A stretch of DNA of 64,000 nt from Topomyia yanbarensis (lineage: Eukaryota; Arthropoda; Insecta; Diptera; Culicidae), in NCBI RefSeq assembly GCF_030247195.1, contig NC_080671.1:466608766-466672765 (forward strand), in the 5' to 3' direction. Positions 29,790 through 39,929 of the stretch are shown here, piece after piece. Every line of letters starts with the position of its first letter. The first letter of the stretch is position 1. The notes beneath the pieces are model-generated. The model was not told where the DNA came from. It was given only the letters and a program-made list of their open reading frames with translations, and did not search any database. The position numbers were made by a program, and so were the translations under genes.

Positions 29790-32700
29790 GACCCACATAG
29801 AACGATTTGAATATTTCTCCAATGGCAAAAATAATGACGGTAATGACGGTCCTTTTCAATACAAACAATATCCATCTAATACAACCGGCCCTTGGACGGT
29901 CTACTTCCGGACCAAAGATAAGCCATTTAACATCATCCATAAATCGCGTGTTCTAACTGAACAACACTCGGCCGTATATGAATAAGTATTTGTATACGTA
30001 CCCGCCCGGGAAGTAGAGATTAATGGTATAGTCTCCGGGAGGGGCCTTAATTGCGAAATATGGAATTGGCTCCTTCCAGAACACTTCGCTTCAGTCAGTG
30101 AAAATTCTGGTATGCAAGCAATTGCGTTAAGCAACAATCGAGGGGTATAAGAAAACAACTTATTTTCCATTGGCCTCATTTCATGCTTTTCGCCAGATCT
30201 GTTCTTCCAAACTTTTTTCTTTTGAAAGGGGCTCGTCTAGGTGTTCGCCTTTTTGTGCATGAACTACCGACGTTGCAAACAATAGGGTTATATAGTTACC
30301 CATTTTAGAAACAAGGCAAGGAGCGGAAATTGCGGAGAGAATTGTGAAAATGTTTACTTCTGTGGAGACTCCGCATGAACTGTTGACATATCGCACATAT
30401 AAATTAGACAGGGAAAGCATTCTTTTGAGTTCCACTCCCAGGAGAAATGCTAAAGAGGGCTACGTCAACGGCCACGACTAATTTCGACGCTCACTAGAGA
30501 GAGATTCTGACAATCCCACTGAGGGAGCATCTTGTAATGTGGCTATGAATTTTCGAAAGAGGAGAATCATTTCCTCTCCTGAGCTTCCTCGTGAACGCCT
30601 GAAAATGTCCCTTGGTGGGTGCAGTTGCGAAACCGAAGTAAGTGCGTCACTCCTATTATTTTGCTAAGTTTATCACAATGTATTTGCATTATAGAAAATC
30701 TGGTTAACTTGCTTCCATAATTTTAACATTATTCGTCAGAGCCGCAAAAACATTATGTAGGAGCGTTTTAGAGATCAAAATGTGTTATTATTTCAATCGG
30801 ATTACCCTTTGTTCGGTACCAGGTATTGAAGTTCTCGCTTGCCAAATCCGGATCAAAGGCAAAGACTTATTGATATTGTTTCTATACTCATCGCATCTCA
30901 GCTGGTTCTAGGTGACTTCAACTTCCACGGTATGCCATGGGCTTGTATTCACGATGATAACCGATCTATCTTAATGTATAATATTCGCGAAAATTTCAAT
31001 ATGACCAACTTGCCTACGATGGAAATGACACGATCGCCAACTTCACCAGCTCGGCCTTTTTTTTACGATGGAGAATACATTTACGTACTTGCCCAGTACA
31101 CGTGCTATTAGTAGATGCCAAGCTACCACACGGGGTGTACTGGGGGTGTGTCGGGCTCTCATGGTGACGCCGCCATTAATGCCGACTAAACTCCATTGGG
31201 CTCCGCCATTGTTCCCCCAGGGACTACCTCTCGGTATTACTTCTGGGGGGATGGCTCTACTTGATGTACTTGCTCACTCTCGCTCACGCGTTCATACGTC
31301 CTGTATGAGGCTGACTTGGATGCTCACCCTATCACTTGGTTCACTCTCAATCGTATCACTCTATTACACCCCTGTCGCTCCCTCTGGCATCCCATGTGGG
31401 ACATTTTTCTTAGGCCCCACTTCTGACATAACATGCGAGGCTGACTTTTGTGCTCACCCTTTCGCTCCTCTGCCACACCACGAGGCATCGATAGCTAAGT
31501 CCCAACATACTACACTACGACCCTCCCATCTTGGCATGAGGCAGTCCACATATACACTCGCTCTTGTGCCTTGCTTCGGGGTGGCTGGGTTTACCCCTTA
31601 CGCGGTTGCCAGTCGCTGCGCCAAACCTGCCTCAGCATGAACAGACCATTCACTCACTCACTTTGCGCTCGGCCTTTTTCGCTCCAACTAACCAATCACT
31701 AGTTAGTCGTGCCCGTCGTCTGATGCTCGGTGCGCCCAATTCCCTGTAGCCTACAGGCAATCTGGGTGGTTGCAGTCGAGACTGCGTTCCACTTCTCCAC
31801 CGATTGGCACATCCGCTGAATAAGGGTATCAGGGGTTGTGTCCCAGCCGCAGACGTCAAGCATTGCTCTTCTTTCGACGTCGAAACGAGGACCATTGGGG
31901 GGAGACCTCATCAAACCACCTTTAGCAAAGGGGTTCGGCACCTCCGTTTGTTTGTTTTTATTATTTTTCACGTCGCTCATTGATCCCACGAGTAGCGCGA
32001 GAAAGAAAGGTCCGCCACGCCAGATCTCCGCATTAATGTCGTAAGGGACGCTTACTGTGGGGGTTGCCCAGGTACCCCACAGGCTCCGTTAACGATAGAG
32101 CATCTTTTTCACCCCCTCGATCACTCATCCCTCGGCACGGGTCGCTTCACGCCTTGGACATGGGGTTATGACCTTTTTTGCTTTACGTGGTGACCGCGGC
32201 CCAACCATCCTCCTTTACCAGGGCTTTGGACCTGTAGCTCTGGCTCTCGCTCGGCCTAGCGAGTTAGATTTATCATTGTACTCGACCTCGCTACATTTAG
32301 TGTGCCCATTGATTCAAAGAGTTACGCGTCCACTATATCCGAAACAATCGACTTTAAACAAGGAATTCCTCCGGTGGAAGCGTACAACGTTTTGACTGGC
32401 TTAATTCAGACGAAACGAAAAATCGCTCCAGATTACCAGATACAAATGATAGTTGAAGTTCTTTCACATTGCTTCCTTCCAGGTAATGAGCAGGCGGACA
32501 CTTAGGTATTAGAAGGAGATATTTATGAAAGATCGCGTAGCTTTAACGAATTTTTCAGTATATCTTGTCAGAGGACGCTTGAAAATTTATCAAATTTCGT
32601 GGGGCAATGAAAGTTTTAGAATCCGAACGGTATCAGCAAACCTTGGTTAAAGGGGATGGATGAAGGTCGGGAATTCCTTTGGGTGATATATCGGGCCATG

Positions 32701-32800
32701 TCCAATCATGGTATGTTGTATGCGCATCTTCGGAGTATTGGGGTCGGGGAGAACGGTCTCTGCACTTTTGTTCTAGCGCCAGTTATCCGATCCTGTATGT
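29790..32800 (+). pseudogene. Non-LTR retrotransposon with ORF1 and endonuclease, RT deleted
   Basis: ORF1 remnants run from 29840 (GPFQYKQYPSNTTGPWTVYF, YVPAREVEING) to a Cys-rich zinc-knuckle area near 30340 (GNCGENC). Endonuclease follows at 30830-31057: LVLGDFNFHGMPWA, DDNRSILMYNIRENFNMTNL. The frame is interrupted at 31058-32248 by another element and resumes at 32258 with SELDLSLYSTSLHLVC and SYASTISETIDFKQG. It then jumps near 32400 straight to the RNase H/C-terminal region (SHCFLPGNEQADT, about 32480; KGMDEGREFLWV, about 32655). The whole RT is missing. The family is I/LOA-like from the endonuclease and RNase H blocks. Confidence 0.75.
31058..32248 (-). mobile_element. LINE-derived non-autonomous insertion (5' ORF1 piece joined to 3' region)
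   Basis: A 1191-bp insert on the minus strand, flanked by perfect 9-bp duplications GCTCGGCCT (31049-31057 and 32249-32257), with a terminal poly(A) (T-run 31058-31064). It has one reading frame, ATG at 31980 to stop at 31699, about 93 aa (MSDVKNNKNKQTEVPNPFAK..., ending EHQTTGTTN). This resembles the start of a LINE ORF1 and is followed only by GC-rich non-coding sequence. There is no endonuclease or RT. Removing it restores the host endonuclease frame exactly. Confidence 0.75.
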
Positions 32801-32845
32801 CTCTCATACACGTATTTTTAAACCCCCCATAGATATCCGAATTTA

Positions 32846-33382
32846 GGCTGTGAACCATTTGGTGAAATTTTTAACTTTTAGTTAAAATCTGACACTTCGA
32901 AAGTTATTTGCAAAATAACCCTACTCTGGAGCATGGTTAAAATTGACAGAGCGATAGTTAAATTTGACAGCTCGATGGTTAAAATGTTGCCCATGATGCA
33001 GAATAAAATGGTGGAATCATTTTCTGTACCATATTGAGGTTGTCAATATTCTTCAATACAAAATTAAGGGATAAAGATGGAAACGATAACGTGTTGTGTT
33101 AAGATTTGTTTGGGTTATTTCATGATGTGGATGTTTACTTTTCGAGGCTATAACTGTCATACTTAATGTAATAAGAAAAAAACTAATTTTCAAAATATCG
33201 ACAAATGTTCACACCTCTACCATCTTGTGGTTATCGCAGCTGTCAATTCTAAATAACTATCCATATGTCAACTTTTGAAATGGTTCGCTCTCTCGGTTAA
33301 ATTTTTCCATTCAAGAGAAAATAACTTTCGAACTGTCAAATTTTAACTAATGGTAAAAAAAATCGCCAAATGGTTCACAGCC
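32846..33382. mobile_element. PIF/Harbinger-like MITE
   Basis: A 537-bp element with ends GGCTGTGAACCATTTGG and complement, inverted similarity extending about 60 bp, flanked by TTA at 32843-32845 and 33383-33385. The 3-bp TWA target is typical of PIF/Harbinger. Internally it holds repeated GTTAAAAT/ATTTGACAG motifs. Confidence 0.8.
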
Positions 33383-33389
33383 TTAGTTA

Positions 33390-33629
33390 TCTCTTCTCTT
33401 TTGGTTGACAGGCTAACAGCAACCTGGAAATCTGATTCCAAGAGTTCTCAGCGGATCCAAGGAGGCCAGTCGGCGATCCGGTTCATGATGTCCGGAAAGT
33501 GATTTTCTCTTTGTCAAAAAACTGCAAGTTTAATATGAAATTGTTGTACATCAAGAATTTCAGGCGCATGCATTTTGTGCGCGAGACACTACGTGATTAA
33601 TTTCAGGTTGTGGTTTGTTCCGAACTTTC
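33390..33629. other. Unassigned stretch
   Basis: Possibly further C-terminal remnant of the LINE at 29790-32800 (LTATWKSDSKSSQRIQGG), low confidence. Confidence 0.25.
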
Positions 33630-33706
33630 GAGTGGGTAATTCCCCCCTCGGTAATTTTCGAGTGGGTAGTACTACCCATACTACCCACGTATTCCGCCGG
33701 CCCTGG
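33630..33706. repeat. Solo hAT-like terminus, copy 3
   Basis: CGAGTGGGTAAT blocks, then ACTACCCATACTACCC and TATTCCGCCGGCCCTG, as at 29405-29482. Confidence 0.5.
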
Positions 33707-33758
33707 GCCGAGTTTGGTAAAACAAGTTAAACACGTCAAATGTATCAGTGGAAAACTT

Positions 33759-33930
33759 TTAAACTTTTTTGGACTTAGTTTTGGCAGCTTTAGTAAACTT
33801 TTTACCAGTACTCGCTGATTTTTTTTTCCTCCGCCAGCGTACGCTTACGTTTGATTTCATTTTTCTGCTCCTCCAATACTGCTTTTATTGGGGAATCGGT
33901 CAAAATTTGAGTCGATCGGCGTTTACGACC
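33759..33930 (-). pseudogene. pogo/Tigger-type transposase C-terminus
   Basis: The minus strand reads GRKRRSTQILTDSPIKAVLE, then EQKNEIKRKRTLAEEK and a Lys-rich end at the TAA (33759-33761). The RGRK-x-ST-x-ILT-x-x-P block followed by a basic tail is characteristic of pogo-family DDE transposases and their derivatives. The catalytic domain is absent. The fragment is cut at 33931. Confidence 0.6.
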
Positions 33931-33937
33931 TTGTCAC

Positions 33938-34493
33938 CAAGGATGCAAAATGCCTACCTTTTCTGCGGCTGTAATTTTTCTGCCTACATTCTCATTTCTC
34001 TTTCGACGCTGCTGTCGTTCGCTAGTGCAGGACGCCCAGCGCTGTACGGCAGTCTGTAAGCAAAGCAGTAACATGACAAAAAATACAGTACAGCCACCAG
34101 ACGCGAGCGGTACAGCTTCTCCTTCCTTATTTTACACTTTTTAATATTTTTAATCTATTCAATATTTTCAATCACAAACGACGACAATGAATACGGTTCG
34201 TTTACGCCACGACCGGCATCAACGCTTTCGTGTGCGGGCCTCCCCCTTTGACTATGCAGAGAAAAGTGTACAAAGCGAGAGAACAAACTTTACTACGCCA
34301 CACTCTCACCGAGCAGTCGGAGTACAGCAGCAAAACAGAAATGTATTCTACTGCTGTACGGGAAAATGTACTCGGTTTGGCTACCGTTCTGGCAAGAGCT
34401 GTAGTGATGCGTCGCTGTAGCGGGCTGTACGGTTTGTGCAAATGAAAATATATACCGAAAAAATGTAGTTTACCGGTACGGTTGGCATCCCTG
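33938..34493. mobile_element. Possible hAT-like element between pogo and LINE fragments
   Basis: Ends CAAGGATGCAAAATG and (inward) CAGGGATGCCAACCG resemble each other. The flanking octamers (CTTGTCAC, GCTCTGAC) do not match, and the two flanks belong to different elements. It is therefore either a rearranged element or chance. Confidence 0.35.
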
Positions 34494-35375
34494 GCTCTGA
34501 CAGTCAGGCTGCCCTGAAAGCGCTTAGTTTGGCAGATTCGAGATCGAAACGAACCTAGCCTTTGAAATGCTTTCTACCTTCTATGGGTACCTGGTCATTC
34601 CGGTGTTACTGGAAATGAATGGTCGGACGAATTGGTTAGAGCTGGTGCTGCGACTGACTTCGTTGGTTCAGAACCAGTTCTACCATCCGAACATGCCAAC
34701 CATTGGCGTAGCTTGCAAACTTGCGTTCAAACAAACACTTTTCTGCCTGATGTGAGTTCGAAAATGTCAAAGAATTCGCTGCTTTTTCCCAAGCATAATT
34801 GCAGTATTCTAGTCAGGGCACTGACTGGTCATTGCAAACTCAATTATCACATGGCTACTATTCAGCGCGCTGAGTATTATTCATGTGATCTTTGTGAATC
34901 CGATTACGGAACATCATATCATTTGATATGCAACTGCCCTGTAGTAATGCAATTACGAATCCGGATTTTTGGTTCTCTATACATAGATGAACCTGTACAG
35001 AGAGCTGAAACTGAAGGATATGCTATTGTTCCTAACCCAGTGTGGTAATGAGCTATAGTTTTAGCCGTATTTGAATGACAATATCCCCTCGGGGGTGTTG
35101 ATATATCCGCTCACTGCTTAAATAAAAATTCTAAATCCCTCCGGGGGTTGGAAGTTTTATTACTGCTATTAAAGCACCTACAGTTCTTCCAGCATCCCTC
35201 CGGGGGTGCAGGATGCTGTTTTAATTGTTCTGTGTCGTTATTTTCCTTACCCCTAACCTTGCCACATCCCCAATCCTTCCCATCAGGAAAACGATGCAAA
35301 GACGATTCTTGGCAAGGCACTAAACTCCGATCAACATGGGGAACGTGGCATTTGAGCCAGACGCTACTGATTCCT
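34494..35375 (+). pseudogene. LINE RNase H domain and 3' UTR
   Basis: The plus strand begins in an RNase H domain (SDSQAALKALSLADSRSK), continues by frameshift to WVPGHSGVTGNEWSDE (about 34595), and has a long open C-terminus with a C-x2-C...H...C motif (YSCDLCESDYGTSYHLICNC). It stops near 35046. The 3' UTR holds three CCCCTC-GGGGG type hairpins (about 35086, 35136, 35196) and ends in a block (CTCCGATCAACATGGGGAAC, about 35325) repeated inverted at 48895-48950. It is 5'-truncated. Confidence 0.7.
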
Positions 35376-35414
35376 GATTAGTTCAATCCCTTTGAGAAAA
35401 TATCATGGAAACGA

Positions 35415-35654
35415 TCATGTAACACAATCGCTATCGTAAATAACGCGGGCTCGTTTCAGCAGGTTGCCATGTGTCTTTGGCTCCTTGTTGTTAAGCTGGA
35501 AATCATTGGAATCAATAGAAATCACCTTTCTAGCGCTTACGAGCTCTGTATAACGAAGAAAATAGTACTTTTGATCGTTACGGAAAGAAGTTGCCCGTTC
35601 GACGCAGGGATCGTAAGTTAAAAAGAAATTCACACCGCACTCTCCTAGAGGAAC
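35415..35654 (-). other. Exon-like reading frame of unknown identity
   Basis: On the minus strand a splice-acceptor-like TGTGTTCCTCTAG is followed by an open frame of about 78 codons to a stop at 35415 (ECGVNFFLTYDPCVERATSF, RYTELVSARKVISIDSNDF). It could be a terminal exon or a pseudogene piece. I do not recognise the family. Confidence 0.35.
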
Positions 35655-35741
35655 ACATAAAAAAATTTGCGTTGCGCTGGTTTATGTTATATATGTTTTA
35701 TTTAGCTATATGATCTTATATTCGAGGAAGTTTCGGGAGAT

Positions 35742-36119
35742 CACCCAGGTTTGTTGTGCGGGGGAAACAGCACCAATCGAAAAAAATCATATTGATTAGC
35801 TCATAGAGAATTTCGTTAAACCGGAAGCAGCCATCTTGGATTTCAAAAGAGCGTCAAAAATCAATTTCTGGCACCCACTCTTCAAGACCATTCCAAAAAT
35901 ACCCTTATTGTTGAGGCGCGAGCCATAAGGAGTCTTCCAGACCCGTCTGTCCCATCTTTCCAAAAATCTTTTCTCTTTTGCATTTAAAAATATTTTTGCT
36001 AAAACCGTGTTAATTGCGAAATCCGTGCAAAAAAACTTCCAAAAATATTCTTTCACGCGGATTTTCCAATTACGCGGCTTTTAACGCGGTTCGTATCCCC
36101 CGCGTAAAAAACCTGGGTG
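35742..36119. mobile_element. MITE whose right end was the target of the ORF1-only LINE
   Basis: Ends CACCCAGGTTTGTTGTGCGG (35742) and (inward from 36119) CACCCAGGTTTTTTACGCGG are imperfect inverted repeats. Inner GCGTAATTGGAAA/CGCGGATTTTCC motifs repeat. The last nine bases plus T were duplicated when the LINE at 36121-37409 inserted. Confidence 0.65.
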
Positions 36120-36120
36120 T

Positions 36121-37409
36121 TTTGTTTGTTGTTTGTTTATTTATTAAGGCTTTAACCTCGAGGGTCATTCGCCTTTTTGAAAATAATGTACATTTCAAAA
36201 ATTACAAATTCAAAATTTCATTCAAAATAGATATCAAAATATATATAAACCATCGAACATTATTTTTGTCGACTATCCTGGGTGCACTGCTTTCCGTTTC
36301 TTGTGTTGACTTTCTTTCTCGGCGGTGAGCGATGGTCGGGTGTACCTTCTGCTGCTTGCTGATCAATCTGTCTGCCTTCCCCCTCGCTTGTGTTTGTGTC
36401 CATATCGTCATCACTAGAATGGTTGTCGCTGTTAGATTTTTGGTGCTTTTTGTGTTTTCGAGTGACTTTGATATAGCCGTCTTCTTTCTTGTTTATTTCA
36501 TCCCTGCGTACGGTGAGTATTGGCTTTGGGATGCCGTGGAATATTGTTTGTCCGGCATTCATTTGTTGGCCGGCTGTTTGTTGTGTATCAGCAAATGTTG
36601 AAGGCTGTTTGGTAGTGGTGGTTGAAGATGAGTTTTCTTTAGTTGTTTTGGCGCATGGCTTACCGTAGTGTGCAGTCTGATTACAGAACTGACACGTGGG
36701 CGCCTGCCCAGGGTATGTGCATAGGGTTCTTTGTATGTAGTTAACACCTTGAGATGATCTGCCCTCGAAAGTCAAGTAAGATGGTATAGGTTGGTACAGC
36801 CGCATTCGCACAACCCGAACACCGTTGAGAATGCCAGGGAAAAAGTTTCTCCAAGTGTCGTTAGAGACGGATTCCACTTCTCCATACTTCGACATGAATC
36901 TTTTAATATAATCCGTGCTAGTACGAGGTGCCAGATCATGGAGGCGAATTTCCGTTAGATCAAGGTCCATATACACGGGGATCTTGGTTTTGACGTTTTC
37001 ATATTCGACGTCATGTTGCATGTTGTTCTTTGCTACGAAGCTTTCTGCCTCGGCTAAGGAGTTGAACGTTATTAGTACTACATTCCTGGTGTGGTGAAGC
37101 TGGACGTGTGATATCTCTGTAAGATCAAGTTCCATTTTCACCTTGACCAATTGTTCCACCTCGCGCACTGAAGGTCTAAGACGGGTTTGCGAAAAATCAA
37201 TCGCGATTGTGTTCTCCCGTAATGGGCGAAATTTATTTTGTTGTTCACTCATTTCACTCGCAGTTAGCTGCAACGGAACTTTCCTGTGTCTATATGCTAC
37301 ACGTACACGTTAGAGCGGCGCGGCGCGGGTAGTATTTTTTGTTTGTGTGCTGTTCGCAAGCAGGTCGCTTTTTGGCTTCTGATCTGTACGAGATGAGGAA
37401 GCAGACTGT
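36121..37409 (-). mobile_element. Complete ORF1-only non-LTR retrotransposon
   Basis: A 1289-bp element on the minus strand between exact 10-bp duplications ACCTGGGTGT (36111-36120 and 37410-37419). The 5' end starts ACAGTCTGC, the 5' UTR is about 157 nt, one ORF follows (36260-37252), and the 3' UTR is about 120 nt with an AATAAATAAACAAACAAAC tail. There is no trace of endonuclease or reverse transcriptase, and no missing segment, because both ends and both duplications are present. It must have been mobilised in trans. This is structurally like mammalian HAL1 or Drosophila HeT-A, which also encode only the first ORF. Confidence 0.85.
36260..37252 (-). CDS. LINE ORF1 (gag-like RNA-binding protein), intact, 330 aa
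   Basis: Intact frame from ATG at 37252 (MSEQQNKFRP) to TAA at 36260; an upstream in-frame TTG at 37273 is not needed. An N-terminal RRM-like half (VVLITFNSLAEAESFVAKNN) is followed by a second RRM-like block (IKRFMSKYGEVESVSNDTWR, VRVVRMRLYQPIPSYLTF). One CCHC knuckle follows, CQFCNQTAHYGKPC, with the exact C-x2-C-x4-H-x4-C spacing. The C-terminal 110 residues are polar and basic, ending SPPRKKVNTRNGK. This is the layout of Jockey-type ORF1 proteins, which coat LINE RNA in cytoplasmic RNPs and help target it to the nucleus. Intactness suggests recent origin or selection. The start choice follows the first ATG. Confidence 0.8.
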   Translation of the reverse strand: MSEQQNKFRPLRENTIAIDFSQTRLRPSVREVEQLVKVKMELDLTEISHVQLHHTRNVVLITFNSLAEAESFVAKNNMQHDVEYENVKTKIPVYMDLDLTEIRLHDLAPRTSTDYIKRFMSKYGEVESVSNDTWRNFFPGILNGVRVVRMRLYQPIPSYLTFEGRSSQGVNYIQRTLCTYPGQAPTCQFCNQTAHYGKPCAKTTKENSSSTTTTKQPSTFADTQQTAGQQMNAGQTIFHGIPKPILTVRRDEINKKEDGYIKVTRKHKKHQKSNSDNHSSDDDMDTNTSEGEGRQIDQQAAEGTPDHRSPPRKKVNTRNGKQCTQDSRQK

Positions 37410-37419
37410 ACCTGGGTGT

Positions 37420-38560
37420 ATAACTGCAACGTTTTTGACTTGATCTGCACACGGTACCTCAGAATCAAAGAACTGCAAGGGACGAACCCCGGTTGTTATT
37501 CGTTTCTTCGTGAAAAGAACCATTGCAGTTTTGTTTGGATTAACTGATAATTTAACTTGTCAACGCCACTGTTCGATCGCTCTTAATGATTGTTGCATTA
37601 AGTCAAAAATTGTTCCGTTGGAATGCAGCAACTAATACTTGATAATCGTCAGCAAATCCGTATGTTAGAAAGCCAGATTCCATAGCAAAAGTGACAGAAC
37701 GCCACCCTGAGGATAGCCGCAATTGATCAACTTATCTCTGCCTGTCTTAGTGACGAGTAAAAAGTGCGATTACTAAGCAATGCGTTTATCCAACCCGAGA
37801 CACACGCGTCGCTTCCAGAATAGACTGGAAGGACACATTATTAAAAGCACCCTCAATATTTAGGAATACATCTAAGCTAGATTGCTTGAGCGAGAAGGCC
37901 TTTCCAATGTTGTAAACAACATCGTGAGGCAGAGTGATCGCGGGTTTCCAACATTGATATGCATATTGTATTTTGTGCATGTGATGATGTGATGATCGAA
38001 GATCCGTTCCAAAGGTTTTAAAAGAAAATAACTTAAGCTGATAGATAAAAAATTCTTGGCTTCTTCATAGCTTGAGCGCCCCTCTTTGGGAATAAGTCTA
38101 ATAGTTATCTTTCGCAAAGCTGTAAGCAGCATACTTGACTGATTCAGTGATAACCAATGGGCGTGCTAACGCTCACGAGTTCGAATGTGAACATTGTTCA
38201 GCTCCGTATCCATACAACCTGGGAAGTGTGCGTCGAAGAGACAATTAAGAATCGACAGTCAGAGTAACTGTGACAGCATAGAGATCGCGAGCTGTGAGAA
38301 TGCATGCACGAGGCATTTCACGTGGATTAGTCAAGCCTGTTTTATTGTGTACAATGAAGGCAGAGTTGAGTAACTTTCCAGTGTAGAAGTTTCCTTTATG
38401 AAAGTACAGCTCTTGAATTGATGCTATAGAACTATTGATGCTATTTACCTTCCTTTATAAGTCGACATATATTTATAGTTGCTGTACGTTTGTACTGGAG
38501 ATTGATTTGTGCTATTCTAACAATTGTTGATGAAGAGTTCATTTGATTTACAACATATAT
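37420..38560 (-). pseudogene. LINE fragment: endonuclease start and RT, internally deleted
   Basis: The minus strand from about 38560 reads VRIAQINLQYKRTATINICR (endonuclease N-terminus), then NKTGLTNPREMPRACILT, ARDLYAVTVTLTVD. After a deletion it reads RLIPKEGRSSYEEAKNF, SLSYFLLKPLERIFDHHI, FLNIEGAFNNVSFQSI and, near 37510, TAMVLFTKKRITTGVRPLQF with VKNVAVI. It is cut at the MITE boundary (37419/37420). The R1/I-type 'FLDIEGAFNNV' block is partly preserved. Confidence 0.7.
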
Positions 38561-38654
38561 TGCAGAGGACACCAAGCAAGTTGGGATGTAAACGCTTGTA
38601 GCGAGCCATATCAGATTTAAATGGGACACGATCATAATTAGATTCCCACACTTC

Positions 38655-39035
38655 TGTTCCGTGTCATTCACATTAAGCTGTAATTTTTGCGTTTGTGAAC
38701 AGTTTTGTCGGTTTAGATAGGTGTAGAATTGACCTTCCCCGGATAACCGCAAAGAATCCAAAAGCACCAGCAACTCTTGCTGTGACGGATAAGCCGAATG
38801 AGTATTGTTCTCTGCCACAAACAACAGGAAGTAGAAAGTGAAGCATCAGTAAAGCGGCATACTATGCGGAGCACACTGCGGTGTGTTCCGGATTTCCTGG
38901 TAGGTCGCGAAGAATCCAGTTATTCGTCACCAAAGTTGCTGGGGAGGCTCCAACAATGCAGCTTATCTCTCTTTGCTCCTGTAGGTGCAGCCAACGATAG
39001 CGCTGGAAACACGAGTTTAAAACAAATAAATTCAG
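38655..39035. repeat. Dispersed repeat R1, copy 2
   Basis: Homologous to 6600-6960 in the same orientation. Family unknown; there is no shared open frame. Confidence 0.6.
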
Positions 39036-39040
39036 TAAAA

Positions 39041-39929
39041 AATCATAGTTAAAAATATCCGTTGTCTCACCTGATCTGGAGAAATTGATGTTAAACCTGG
39101 ATGTGCGGAGATCGTCCCCAAAAACCGGAGTCTCCAGGTCAAAACCCGAGGCAACCATAATCGAATCTCTGTTTCTTTATTCACAGATTCCATTTCCAAC
39201 TTCAATATTGTGACGGTTTTCAATATTATATGAAGGGCAGGTTTTGGGAAACCGTGCTGGATTTAAAAATCCTATTTTTCAGAGGGTAAGTGAGGCCCAT
39301 CGTTTCGAACAGACGTCCCGGGAACGGCAATACCCTTCGGGATTCACCTAAAATATCTAGTTTCAATGAGTGTTCGTTCCCAATTCTGCAACGCTTCACA
39401 CTAGAGTTCTGGAGCTAAACTGTTGTTTGACTGTGCCTTCAAATCAAAGCAAAAGACCCGGAAGAAACATCATTCACGAGGGATCTTCTTGCTTCAGAGA
39501 ACTTCACGGCCACAGTATTTAACCATGAACGAAATTATTTTCTGGTCCAAACTCTCGTTTCTAATATGGTATATAAATTCTTTATCGCTTCAGATAGTAT
39601 GGTATACGCGCCAAAAGAGCTCCTTTGACGTCTCGAATAACAATTCAGATGGGAGTGCCGAGTTCGATGATATCCATTCCGGGTAGTACAGCACATTTAG
39701 TACTGGCTGGTTCTGGGTATGTGGCCTTCGACTGGCATGGTCCAGTTTCATTGGTTCGGATGTTTACATGACTGGTTGGTAGATGAGGTGGGGCGACTTG
39801 TGAATCCTTTGTCGACTCCTTTGACTTTGGATATGAGGGTATTGTGTGATCAGCATCACGGTTACGAATAAAGAAACCGTGGCTTTCTTTTTTTGTTCTT
39901 GAAACTAATGTACCCAGCAAACTATTTTT
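39041..39929. other. Unassigned stretch
   Basis: A 90-codon minus-strand frame at 39645-39920 (PPHLPTSHVNIRTNETGPCQ) is noted but has no recognised family or convincing splice sites. Confidence 0.25.

Noticed and set aside
31068..31640. 190-codon plus-strand frame
   Set aside because: It is the antisense of the GC-rich 3' part of the LINE-derived insertion at 31058-32248 and shows no domain.
33938..34493. A complete hAT element
   Set aside because: The ends look alike, but the flanking octamers differ and the two flanks come from different elements. Kept only as a low-confidence feature.
39645..39920. Possible exon on the minus strand
   Set aside because: The Pro/Thr-rich frame is open, but splice sites are weak and nothing connects it to a gene.
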